From positions 1-14,283 of the forward strand of contig JBKPCR010000039.1 of assembly GCA_046727435.1 (NCBI GenBank): a stretch of 14,283 nucleotides of DNA, given 5' to 3'. Source of the DNA: CAVPRW01 sp046727435 [NCBI: bacterium]. Lineage in GTDB: Bacteria > Tectomicrobia > Entotheonellia > J063. Of this stretch, positions 1-6,581 are shown one piece after another. The notes under the pieces were generated by a model that searched no databases, was not told where the DNA came from, and saw nothing but the letters and a program-made list of their open reading frames with translations. Position 1 is the stretch's first letter, and every line of letters begins with the position of its first letter. Made by a program: the position numbers and the translations under genes.

Positions 1-262
1 CCCCTTTTTCAATGAAGGTACCGCGCTGGTAGGAACTTAATTTCCCGAAGGCTTGAAGTTGCTCTTGATGGTTTGGGTCCTTCATAAATTGGGCGACGCA
101 GATCGCCGCCCGAGCCGCCAAGACCGCCTCTTCGCCCATCCTTTGGGTCGTGCTCCTGGTGGTCCAACCACCCCAGGCAAAGCCGAGGATCGTGGCGATG
201 ATGGCCCCACAGATAAGGCCCCACACGCCATACTTCACCTTCCCTGCCGTGACTGGTGTCAT
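1..262 (-). CDS. Small membrane-anchored hypothetical protein, cut by the window edge
   Basis: The reading frame opens with ATG at 262 (MTPVTAGKVKYGVWG...) and stays open for 87 codons to base 1, so the 3' end lies outside the window. A purine-rich ribosome site (GGGAGGGAT) sits just upstream, and an in-frame TGA directly before the ATG fixes the start. Residues about 12-31 (VWGLICGAIIATILGFAWGG) form one strong transmembrane helix after a basic N-terminus. The remainder (RMGEEAVLAARAAICVAQFM, then PNHQEQLQAFGKLSSYQRG) is a hydrophilic, helix-prone tail with one cysteine. The likely topology is a signal-anchored periplasmic domain. No catalytic motif is visible and I cannot assign a function. 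It is the last visible member of the leftward gene string. The codon pattern and RBS make it more convincing than the competing frame at 9-344. Confidence 0.72.
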   Translation of the reverse strand, partial: MTPVTAGKVKYGVWGLICGAIIATILGFAWGGWTTRSTTQRMGEEAVLAARAAICVAQFMKDPNHQEQLQAFGKLSSYQRGTFIEKG

Positions 263-376
263 GGATCATCCCTCCCGTGATCAGGATCCTTGCCGACGTC
301 TTACATGGCTTCCCATTTCTGTCACTGTCGGTGGTCGGTCCCATCGCAAACTATGGGAATTCGGTGCCCATCCTGT

Positions 377-685
377 CTAGCGCTTCGCCCGTGGATCAAG
401 GGTGTCAGGAAAGCACGTAAACGTCCAGTGATAGATCCCCTTGGGCTTGAGATCTGCCGTCACAGTCTCCCGACCGCCGCGTGAGTACCGCATGACACTT
501 CTGTTCTCCGCCGTATAGCCTTCGACCTGTGTCTCGACATGCGCCTTGACCCCATCAAGACACGCCTGATAGCTATCGGCGGGATAGGCACTCAGGGGTG
601 ACCACTCCCGCGCCCCCTCCTTCAGGCTGTAGACTTCCATCCACAACACCCACGCACAGAGCAGGATCGTCGCCAGTCGTGTCAT
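377..685 (-). CDS. Small exported hypothetical protein (102 aa)
   Basis: I chose ATG 685 over the upstream in-frame ATG at 754 because a strong purine tract (GGAAGGATTGGGGGG) lies just before it and the protein then starts with a signal sequence (MTRLATILLCAWVLWMEVYS). The mature part contains two cysteines (in SYQACLDG and FTCFPDT) that could form a disulfide in the periplasm, and a conserved-looking end with W-x-F-x-C-F-P-D-T-x-D-P. No enzyme motif is seen. I have an impression of similar tails in small exported proteins of Nitrospira-like bacteria, but the function is unknown. It follows the 123-aa gene by about 75 bases in the same direction and is probably co-transcribed with it. Confidence 0.75.
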   Translation of the reverse strand: MTRLATILLCAWVLWMEVYSLKEGAREWSPLSAYPADSYQACLDGVKAHVETQVEGYTAENRSVMRYSRGGRETVTADLKPKGIYHWTFTCFPDTLDPRAKR

Positions 686-760
686 CCATCCCCCCAATCC
701 TTCCGTCCTCTCCTTGGTTCGCGTTGTTACCCCTCGTCGGTGTGGTCCGCACATGATCCT

Positions 761-1132
761 TCACACGTTGGGGCGGTAGTGGTGTCGCTGCTCATGGTCT
801 GAGGCGGGACTGAAGCGTTGGAGCAGTCGTCCAATCTCTTCCAAGGTGCGAATCTGCCGACTCCACGTCGACGCGCCACACTCGGGAAATGCGCCCTGCA
901 GGACAATGCCATACTTCCTGGCCAGCGGATCGAGCATCCAGCGAAAGGTGACACCGTCGACCGTCACCTGTAGGGCATCCACGGCAATGTCCTCTTCGAG
1001 CAGTTCGCTCAGCGCGAATCGAAACGCCTCCACTTGTTTGGCGAGCTCCCTCTCATCGCGGCGGCGCTGCTCTTCACGCTCCAGCGATGCCTTCGCGTCC
1101 GCGGCTTGCAGGGCTCTATCTTTCCAGTTCAT
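761..1132 (-). CDS. Hypothetical protein with charged N-terminal helix (123 aa)
   Basis: ATG 1132 is preceded by GAAGGGACC at a suitable distance. Residues about 1-45 are very rich in E, R, K, A and Q (ALQAADAKASLEREEQRRRD) and should form a long helix or coiled coil. The C-terminal part (about 50-110) alternates strands and helices (VDALQVTVDGVTFRWMLDP) and contains one cysteine. There is no signal peptide and no transmembrane helix, so it is probably cytoplasmic. I do not recognise the family. Its start overlaps the upstream reading frame's stop as TAATG, an arrangement that can couple translation, although the upstream frame is itself disrupted. Confidence 0.75.
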   Translation of the reverse strand: MNWKDRALQAADAKASLEREEQRRRDERELAKQVEAFRFALSELLEEDIAVDALQVTVDGVTFRWMLDPLARKYGIVLQGAFPECGASTWSRQIRTLEEIGRLLQRFSPASDHEQRHHYRPNV

Positions 1133-1647
1133 TATGGTCCCTTCGAATCAACGTCCTTAGCCAATATCCCAAATCTTTTGCTGCGCTTCCTCTGGCGATT
1201 GGACCTCATAGGCAGTGTCCTCAACCCAGATAAAGAGGACATAGCTCTCGTCTGGGAAGAGACACAGACAGGCGTCAGCCTACTCGCTGCGCCAGACCTG
1301 AACCGCCGTGTTGGTGTCGATGATCTTTCCGCCACCTTGAGCATGCTGGCCATACGCTGTAGCCAGGCGAGGATGTGCGGATTGGTAGGGTCAAACACGG
1401 GCAGAGTGCGACCGGATGCCTTCCCCGCTTCCCCGCCTTTCATGTGCTTGCGCTCGATCGAGACTTCATCAACGATCTTCCCATACTGGTAGACTTGCCC
1501 TACGGTCAGGCTCAGCATTTCGCTCACCCGCAAACCCATTTGCAGCGCCATTTCAAAGTAGCATCGATCGCGCAGCGCATAGCGACCGCTGAAGCTCTTG
1601 CGTACAAGGTCTAACTCCGCGTCGGCGTAATCCCGCATGCCAGCCAT
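1132..1647 (-). pseudogene. Truncated tyrosine recombinase (short integrase type)
   Basis: ATG 1647 has a good ribosome site (GGGGAGG, 8 bases upstream). Residues about 8-102 match the first half of the catalytic domain of short tyrosine recombinases. They include the arginine box (MGLRVSEMLSLTVGQV), the strand-turn-strand with a lysine (IERKHMKGGEAGKASGRTLPV) and the following helix (NPHILAWLQRM). The second half, with the HxxR box and the nucleophilic tyrosine, is absent, so it cannot be an active recombinase. From about residue 103 the frame passes into another gene's start (MLKVAE...) and then into nonsense, basic, serine-rich sequence up to the TAA at 1132-1134. A deletion appears to have joined the integrase to the next gene. 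The recombinase call is sound. Whether the 171-aa fusion is made is unknown. Confidence 0.7.
1157..1344 (-). pseudogene. Remnant of a small hypothetical gene with frameshift and amber stop
   Basis: Starting at ATG 1344 (MLKVAE), the reading is coherent only if one base is restored in the A-run of GCGGAAAGATC (near 1330). It then continues KIIDTNTAVQVWRSE, meets TAG at 1280-1282, and goes on as ADACLCLFPDESYVLFIW to a TAA at 1157-1159. The reconstructed product is about 62 aa, acidic, and ends in a helix (SPEEAQQKIWDIG). The smooth amino-acid composition on both sides of the stop and the shift argues for a once-functional gene. The first codons are in the same frame as the truncated integrase upstream, which is why that frame runs into it. 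Function unknown. Confidence 0.5.
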
Positions 1648-1771
1648 GGTCGATGCCTCCCCGTGTCGAGGGATGTAAGGATCAGTTGATACCCATGACG
1701 GCGCGGGTTATGATGAGGATGCGTCGTGCATGAGTCTCTCTTTCGCTAGGGTCTCTCCTGTGCGATCGCAA

Positions 1772-1799
1772 CCGGGGAGCGGCAGCCACCGCTCTCCGG
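1772..1799. other. Strong stem-loop between the HTH gene and the integrase fragment
   Basis: CCGGGGAGCGG and CCGCTCTCCGG pair over 11 positions (one G-U) around a 6-base loop. It lies in the 166-base gap between the HTH gene and the integrase fragment. No T-run follows on either strand, so it is not a canonical intrinsic terminator. It could stabilise or process the mRNA, or be an element-specific structure. Confidence 0.4.
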
Positions 1800-1813
1800 C
1801 CGTTCCTGCCATA

Positions 1814-2005
1814 TCAGCCCGCCGGCGCCTGCTCCGGTGGGGACGGGCTTTCCAGGAAGCGTTCTACATCTTCCCGTCGCAACAACCATGATCGCCCGAC
1901 CTTGACAGCTGGCAACTTGCCGCGCCGTACATAGTCCACGATCGTTTGCGGGCTGAGTCGAAGCAGGTCTGCCGCCTCTTTCGAGGTCAGCATAGGTGTG
2001 TGCAT
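1814..2005 (-). CDS. MerR/excisionase-type helix-turn-helix DNA-binding protein (63 aa)
   Basis: The protein (MHTPMLTSKEAADLLRLSPQ...) is a complete single-domain HTH_17/excisionase-family regulator. The first helix and turn are LTSKEAADLLRLS, the recognition region is PQTIVDYVRRGKLPAVKVG, and the wing is SWLLRREDVERFL. A proline-rich tail ends it. ATG 2005 is chosen because GGAAAGGGGGTGAT lies just upstream; an internal ATG at residue 5 is the alternative. Such proteins act as recombination directionality factors or small repressors, and its place directly upstream of an integrase fragment fits either. It is expressed from the promoter at 2046-2074, and the repeated half-sites there suggest autoregulation (inference). 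Confidence 0.88.
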   Translation of the reverse strand: MHTPMLTSKEAADLLRLSPQTIVDYVRRGKLPAVKVGRSWLLRREDVERFLESPSPPEQAPAG

Positions 2006-2030
2006 AGGATCACCCCCTTTCCGGATGTGG

Positions 2031-2110
2031 ATTCACGTAATGGACAATATAAGGCTAATATTCACATCAGTCAAGCTATATTTATATGTGTACAGATGTG
2101 AATATCACAT
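2031..2110. promoter_or_regulatory. Operator-like cluster of TGTGAAT half-sites
   Basis: A perfect palindrome ATGTGA-ATA-TCACAT lies at 2096-2110. GATGTGAATAT at 2095-2105 is repeated in inverted orientation at 2058-2068, inside the promoter spacer, and a degenerate copy (ATTCACGT) lies at 2031-2038 near the expected transcription start. The arrangement resembles repressor sites upstream of, within and downstream of a promoter. The HTH protein encoded next to it is the obvious candidate ligand. The 3-base centre does not match the 6-base spacing of CRP/FNR sites. Confidence 0.5.
2046..2074 (-). promoter_or_regulatory. Sigma70-type promoter of the leftward gene string
   Basis: On the minus strand TTGACT (2074-2069) and TATATT (2051-2046) are separated by exactly 17 bases, with transcription expected to begin near 2038, about 33 bases before the HTH start codon. 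The region is markedly AT-rich against its surroundings. This is the clearest promoter in the window. Confidence 0.72.
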
Positions 2111-2261
2111 ACGGGGAGAATATTGCCTTTGACTTCGCCCGAAGGGCTCTAGCGTGGAAAGGGCAGCACTGCTATACGAGGACTATCTGGTTATGAAGAG
2201 TATAAGACTTCACAATGAGAGGAGAGACATAAACTCATGAGAGCCATCAAGGGCAGCTGTC

Positions 2262-2687
2262 ATGGATCCAAGACATGCTGATGCCGAAGATAGAACTTTT
2301 CCAGCGTTTGAGGACTGGTCAAAGTCCAATGTTGATACCGCTCGTTGGGAGCGCTACATAAGCCAGTTGCGGGAGCGGGACCAGACCTCCCCTGACCTTC
2401 GAAAACGAGCACTCGAAATCGTGAAACGAGCCGCCGCGGTGGACACTGGAGCCATCGAGGGACTCTATGAAGTGGATAGAAGAATAACATTGATAGTGGC
2501 TGTTGCAGCTGCGCTTTGGGAGGCGGCTCTTGACCAGAAGGGCCAGCATGCCAGAGCGCTCTTGGCATCACAGCTCCGAGGCGATGATGATGTTCTCGAT
2601 CTGGCTACCGAACAGGTTCCAATCACTGAAGCATAGATGCAAGACCTTCATGAAAAAATATGCGAAGCGCAAGGCACTTACACGGCA
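2262..2687 (+). pseudogene. Fic-family protein remnant (N-terminal regulatory region only)
   Basis: The frame from ATG 2262 encodes 124 aa up to TAG at 2634-2636. It includes the inhibitory-helix motif of Fic proteins, S/T-x-x-x-E-G/N, seen as TGAIEG in VDTGAIEGLYEVDRRIT. After the TAG the same frame continues as MQDLHEKICEAQGTYTA, the usual next segment of Fic proteins (ITEAW-x-LHxxxC-x-x-Q-x-TY). The stop therefore most simply reflects a TGG to TAG change. Similarity stops near 2687, long before the catalytic HxFx(D/E)GNGRxxR motif, which is absent. The gene cannot adenylylate targets. Fic proteins transfer AMP or related groups to proteins, often as toxins. The open frame runs on to a TGA at 2769-2771 without further Fic character. 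Confidence 0.68.
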
Positions 2688-2755
2688 TCCAACGAACGAC
2701 CACGCATCACCAGGCGCGACCGACGGGAGCGCTCCGGTGCCTGCGTTCGTGAGGC
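2687..2755. other. Large imperfect hairpin resembling an integron attC site
   Basis: ATCCAAC (2687-2693) fits the attC box RYYYAAC, and GTGAGGC (2749-2755) differs from GTTRRRY at one base. ACGAACG (2692-2698) pairs with CGTTCGT (2744-2750), and CAGGCGC (2711-2717) pairs with GTGCCTG (2737-2743, one G-U). A palindrome GGAGCGCTCC (2726-2735) sits in the loop. A 12-base one-sided bulge and the altered GTT triplet are atypical, so this may be only a chance or unrelated hairpin. The Fic similarity ends exactly where it begins. Confidence 0.3.
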
Positions 2756-2771
2756 ATCTGTAAATTCATGA

Positions 2772-2903
2772 TTCAAGACCTGACCCCAGCCCTTTGACGT
2801 TCCACCGAATGGTCGAGAGCGGCCATTCAACATTCATCATTCAATCAACACTCAACATTCGGCACTCTCTCTATTGCGTACACTTCGTTGGCGACTACCT
2901 TGC
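2772..2903. repeat. Convergent intergenic spacer with hairpin and ATTCA-rich repeats
   Basis: Between the Fic remnant and the oppositely oriented TIR-WD40 gene there is a stem-loop, GAATGGTC (2807-2814) with GGCCATTC (2821-2828, one G-U). It is followed by short tandem-like units of ATTCA/ACATTC between 2824 and 2860. No U-tract follows the stem, so a terminator role is only possible. The phrase around 2772-2790 (TTCAAGACCTGACCCCAG) reminds me of sequences that recur in intergenic regions of many environmental genomes, which I cannot confirm here. Confidence 0.35.
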
Positions 2904-5900
2904 TCACGGCTTGTGGTTCGCGTTTTTCCATAAATCGAGGAACTGTGCCGTATCGATGGTCACGGCCGCGCCGGTCTCGTCGATGCGACGGGCCGCGAGC
3001 AGCTGGGCGCGTCGCATCCACCCCTCAGCATCGACGCTGCCCGGCGACAGACTCCAGAGGCGCGCCGTGCGGTCTTCTGATGCGGTGACCACCTGCTGTC
3101 CGTCTGGGCTGAACTCGGCGTAACGGACCATCCAGCGATGCTCCAGCGGATCGGTGACGGGATGTCCGGATGCGGCGTTCCACACCCGGGCCGTGCCGTC
3201 TCTGCTCGCCGTCAACACTTGCGTGCCGTCGGCGCTGAACACCGCGTGCATGACGCGGTCGCCGTGCTGCATGGGCGGCGTAACAGCGCTGCCAGACGCG
3301 GTGTCCCAGATACGCACACTCTCCTCGTTAGCCGTCACCACCCGCCGCCCGTCTGAGCTGAAGGCGACAGCCGTCATCCGGTGCTCGTGCGGCACGGGCT
3401 GGCCGACCGGAGCGCCGGTTGCTGTGTCCCAGATGTGCAAGACACGGTCCTCTCCCGCAGTCGCCATGCGTCTTCCGTCCGGACTCAGCCTCGCCAGGGT
3501 GATCTCCGCACGCCGCAGCTCGGTCCGTTCCTGGGCGGTCTCGACGTTCCACACCCGGGCGGCGCCGCCGAAATCGACGCTGAGGATCTCCCGGCCATCG
3601 GCCGAGAACTCGCCATAGAGCACCGGCGCGTCGTGCGTCAGGGACACCTTCGGCTCACTCGGGACCTGCGGCAGCGCAGCGACGTCCCACACCACCAGCC
3701 GCTGGTCGCTGGCGGTGAGCAGCATCTTCCCCTCGCGGCTGAAGGCGGCGTAGCGCACACGGCGCGGATGCGGCAGCGCGGCGGCCTCTTTGCCGGTCTT
3801 GACGTCCCACAAACGGGCGAGGTGATCCCCGCTGGCAGTCAGCGCGTAGGCGCCGTCAGGGCTGAAGGTCGCATGGTAAATCTGCGCGTCGGGCGTCCAC
3901 ACGAATTCGGCCTTCCCGGTGGTGCCGGTAGCATCCCACAACTGCACCGTGAAATTGGTGGCGGTGAGCACGCGCGTCCCGTCGGGACTGAAAGCCGCGA
4001 ACCTGACGGACTCCTGGTGCGGCAGGGTGACGCTTGGCACCCCTGCGAGCTCCCACAGCCGCACCACTTGGTTCGCCGTCGTCGTCGCCAAGCGCTTGCC
4101 GTCCGGACTGAACGCGATTCGGCTCACGGTGGTCTCATGCCAGAGCGGCGGGGTCACCTCTTTGCCCGTTTCGATGTCCCACACGTGCGCCTGTCGATCC
4201 GTGCTGGCCGTCGCTAGCCGTTCGCCGTCGGGGCTGAAGGCCACGTCGAGCACGGCGCCCTGGTGCTGCACCGTCCGGACTTCGCGGTCCGTTGCGATGT
4301 CCCAGATGAGTGCCCACCCATTTCGTGAACCCATTGCGACACGCTGACCGTCCGGGCTCAGGCGGGCAAGATCGACCCCTTGCCAGTCCCCCAACGACGT
4401 CACCTGCCGCCCGGTCTTGCTATCCCACACGGCGGCCAAGGTATCGTCGTCGACCATGAGCACGTAGCGCCGATCAGCGCTCAACTCTGCCGCCACCGCG
4501 TTGTACTTGTCAAAGGCAACGCGCCGTTTCGTTCGGCTGTCCCACAGAGCCAGCTCATGGCTGGGGCTCCGGATGAGCAAGGTCACCGCGTCCCCGTCGA
4601 AAGCGGCGTCGAAGATCTTGTCGACGTCCCGGAGCCCAGCGATTTCGCGTCCCGCTCCGGCGTCCCACACGCGCGCGGTCCCGTCTTGGGCCAGGGTGAA
4701 CACGTGCTGGCCGTCGGCGGCGAAGCCTGCCCAGCTGACGGGGGTGTCATGCGCCAGAGACCGCACCTGCTCACCCGTTCGCGTATCCCACAGATGGGCG
4801 CTGTCGGTATCGACGGTCAGCACGCGTCTTCCCTGCCGGGTGACCGCGACATCGACCACGGGGCTGCTCGGCGGCTTGAACGCGGCTGATGCGGTCTGCA
4901 CATCCCAGGCGTGGACGCTCCCTTCGCGCGGGTAGACGACCACCCAGACACCGTCGGTCGTGAATCCGACGCCGTCGACGGGCGCAGCGGCAGACCACAC
5001 GTGCGCCAGGCGAGGATGCCTGCCGGCGAGCGACGCCAGGCGGGTGCGCAGCAAGCCCTGCTCCATCGGGTGGTCGGCTTCCAGTTTCGCCGCCTCGGCG
5101 AACCACAGCAGTGCGGCAGAGACGTCGCCGGCGTCGGCAGCGCGCAAGCCATTGGCGGAGTTGAGCTGGACGAGGCGGCGGCGGGCCTGGTCGCGTTGCT
5201 CGGTGGCGACCTGCTTCTGTTCGACGGCGATTTGCTTCTGTTCGACGGCGATTTGCTCTTGCCGCCGTGCTTCATCGCGCTGTTGACTGGCGATCACGCC
5301 GAAGACGCTGGCGGCGACCGCGAGGGTCGCCAGCCCGACGATCGCGGCCGCCGCGACGCGACGGGTTCGCCGATGCTGCCGGACATCTTCGCCGACGAGC
5401 TCGTCGAGAGGCTGGCCCTGCAACGTGGACGTCACGCTGGCGACTGCCGTCAGGAAGTCGGGGTTGCGCAAAGACAGGTCCGTCGCCATCCTGGCCCAAC
5501 GCAGGTCGACGTACTTGGGCACTTGATCGAAGGCTTTCGACAGCCGCCGTGGCAGGGCATCGGTGCCGTTCCAGTCGAAGTCATGCGCGGCGTCGTTCCA
5601 GCGAATCTCGCCGCGTGTCAGCACCATGAGCAGATGATCAGCGGGTCGGCGGTCGAGCCAGCAGGCGACTTCACGCTGCACCCATTCCGAGGCGGCAGCA
5701 TCGGGCGAGGCCAGCAGGAGGAAGTACTCCGAATCCAAAAGCGCCGCCTCGATCGACGGCCACAGAGCGGGCGTGATGGCAAGGCCGGTTTCGTCGCGGA
5801 ACACCCGCATGGCGCGCAGCCGGTACCACGGCTTCGCGAAGCCGTGCAACGCGGTGCGTAACGCCGGTGCCAACCGATTGTCCGCGCCATGACTGTACGA

Positions 5901-5999
5901 AATGAATGCTTTGTAACGGTACAGCGCTTGTCCGCGGACACTGGTCATACCGTCTCGCCATGCCGCCAGTTGCTGTCGACGACTCTTCTGTGAACCCAT
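2904..5999 (-). CDS. Membrane TIR-WD40 protein (1031 aa; TIR - TM - coiled linker - 16 WD40 repeats)
   Basis: Residues about 28-165 are a TIR domain: YRYKAFISYSHGADN, VFRDETGLAITPALWPSIEA, YFLLLASPDAAASEW, with the expected catalytic glutamate at E110 in EWVQREV. TIR domains cleave NAD or make NAD-derived signals. A basic stretch (QHRRTRR) leads into one transmembrane helix (about 215-236). A charged linker follows with the heptamer QIAVEQK twice plus a variant QVATEQR, then a helical AEAAKLEAD segment. From about 335 to 995 I count 16 WD40 units by their closing motifs (AHLWD, ARVWD, LHIWD, VRIWD and so on), enough for two propellers. There is no NTPase between TIR and WD40. Start: ATG 5999 has GGAGAG 10 bases upstream. 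The frame is open to 6188, but the extra 63 residues look non-coding and overlap the presumed IS110 left end; ATG 5948 is also possible. Likely an NADase effector with a propeller sensor. Confidence 0.88.
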   Translation of the reverse strand: MGSQKSRRQQLAAWRDGMTSVRGQALYRYKAFISYSHGADNRLAPALRTALHGFAKPWYRLRAMRVFRDETGLAITPALWPSIEAALLDSEYFLLLASPDAAASEWVQREVACWLDRRPADHLLMVLTRGEIRWNDAAHDFDWNGTDALPRRLSKAFDQVPKYVDLRWARMATDLSLRNPDFLTAVASVTSTLQGQPLDELVGEDVRQHRRTRRVAAAAIVGLATLAVAASVFGVIASQQRDEARRQEQIAVEQKQIAVEQKQVATEQRDQARRRLVQLNSANGLRAADAGDVSAALLWFAEAAKLEADHPMEQGLLRTRLASLAGRHPRLAHVWSAAAPVDGVGFTTDGVWVVVYPREGSVHAWDVQTASAAFKPPSSPVVDVAVTRQGRRVLTVDTDSAHLWDTRTGEQVRSLAHDTPVSWAGFAADGQHVFTLAQDGTARVWDAGAGREIAGLRDVDKIFDAAFDGDAVTLLIRSPSHELALWDSRTKRRVAFDKYNAVAAELSADRRYVLMVDDDTLAAVWDSKTGRQVTSLGDWQGVDLARLSPDGQRVAMGSRNGWALIWDIATDREVRTVQHQGAVLDVAFSPDGERLATASTDRQAHVWDIETGKEVTPPLWHETTVSRIAFSPDGKRLATTTANQVVRLWELAGVPSVTLPHQESVRFAAFSPDGTRVLTATNFTVQLWDATGTTGKAEFVWTPDAQIYHATFSPDGAYALTASGDHLARLWDVKTGKEAAALPHPRRVRYAAFSREGKMLLTASDQRLVVWDVAALPQVPSEPKVSLTHDAPVLYGEFSADGREILSVDFGGAARVWNVETAQERTELRRAEITLARLSPDGRRMATAGEDRVLHIWDTATGAPVGQPVPHEHRMTAVAFSSDGRRVVTANEESVRIWDTASGSAVTPPMQHGDRVMHAVFSADGTQVLTASRDGTARVWNAASGHPVTDPLEHRWMVRYAEFSPDGQQVVTASEDRTARLWSLSPGSVDAEGWMRRAQLLAARRIDETGAAVTIDTAQFLDLWKNANHKP
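5220..5256 (-). repeat. 21-bp direct repeat in the linker of the TIR-WD40 gene
   Basis: The unit TTCGACGGCGATTTGCTTCTG begins at 5220 and recurs at 5241 (16 bases identical before divergence), with a degenerate third copy before it. It encodes the QIAVEQK heptamers just after the membrane helix. Slippage at this repeat would lengthen or shorten the helical stalk in steps of seven residues without breaking the frame. Confidence 0.7.
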
Positions 6000-6157
6000 A
6001 CTTTTGGCGCTCTCCAGGTTTTTGTCAAAGAGACTCCTTGGACTATGCGACGCCAATGATCGACCTCCCTCTTCACGCGGCATAGACATCATGACTTCCG
6101 ATGGGTCGGCTGACCTCCGTGGCATACGCGGGTGAGCTGACCCAAAGCCAGAGCCGC

Positions 6158-6181
6158 ATCGTGCACAGCCAGATGCACGAT
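6158..6181. other. Hairpin upstream of the IS110 start codon
   Basis: ATCGTGCA (6158-6165) and TGCACGAT (6174-6181) pair perfectly around an 8-base loop, 25 bases before the IS110 recombinase ATG. In IS110-family elements this 5' non-coding stretch encodes the structured bridge RNA, so the hairpin may be a remnant of it. The downstream half of the element is gone, and I cannot assign loops or guides. Confidence 0.28.
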
Positions 6182-6205
6182 CAACCACGAACTTGAAGGT
6201 CAGCC

Positions 6206-6464
6206 ATGCATCACTCTAGCACACGCTAGGTTGGACTGGATATTCATAAAGACACGATGGCCGTAGCCTACGCTGTTCAAGAGCGCACCGCCGACGTCAC
6301 CGATCTTGGCACCATTGGCACCCGCCCATGTGACATCGATCAACTCATCCGTCAGCTGCAGTCCAAAAGTCCACACCGCGTCTGTGTCTATGAAGCCGGC
6401 CCTTGCGGGTATTGGGTCTACCGCTATCTGACCCAAAAAGGCGATGACTGCTGGGTCATCGCCC
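6206..6464 (+). pseudogene. IS110-family transposase remnant (N-terminal third)
   Basis: ATG 6206 (GAAGGT 5 bases upstream) begins MHHSSTR, then TAG (6227-6229), then [15 protein letters not shown]. That is the first acidic strand of the RuvC-like DEDD domain of IS110 recombinases (usual form YVGxDxHKDT). It continues with a second recognisable block, [15 protein letters not shown], and then CWVIA, where the family normally reads VVAPSLIPKK. The frame is broken there by the left end of the next element at 6465. The TAG most simply replaces a tyrosine codon. The catalytic C-terminal serine domain is missing altogether and its continuation is not visible to the right of 7666. Dead element. Confidence 0.75.
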
Positions 6465-6493
6465 TGTCTGTCCCGAATACCTGAAGCTCTTCA
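6465..6493 (+). repeat. Left terminal inverted repeat of the IS481/IS3-like element
   Basis: It begins TGTCTGTCCCGAATAC and matches the reverse complement of 7638-7666 at 19 of 29 positions. Confidence 0.6.
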
Positions 6494-6581
6494 TTGATTT
6501 GACTTTTTGCGAGTTCCTCCTCATGCTGGATCGGTGGACTCCTCCATCTTCCGATATGTCATTGTGAGGAGGTTTCTGATC

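Noticed and set aside
9-344. Minus-strand 111-codon frame at the left edge
   Set aside because: The neighbouring frame from ATG 262 has a ribosome site, a transmembrane helix and natural composition; the 111-codon frame is rich in G, R and H and lacks structure.
1034-1492. Plus-strand 152-codon frame over the integrase fragment
   Set aside because: It is opposite recognisable recombinase and 123-aa gene sequence and has no motif of its own.
2096-2110. CRP/FNR binding site
   Set aside because: The TGTGA and TCACA arms are only 3 bases apart, whereas CRP-type sites need about 6.
4911-5861. Long plus-strand frame of 316 codons opposite the TIR-WD40 gene (and a 278-codon one at 3381-4217)
   Set aside because: They are antisense shadows of a GC-rich coding region; their composition is R, G and H rich, and the minus frame carries clear TIR and WD40 motifs.
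6000-6188. N-terminal extension of the TIR-WD40 protein to 6188
   Set aside because: The extra residues are low-complexity, have no ribosome site at the outer start, and overlap the likely IS110 left end.
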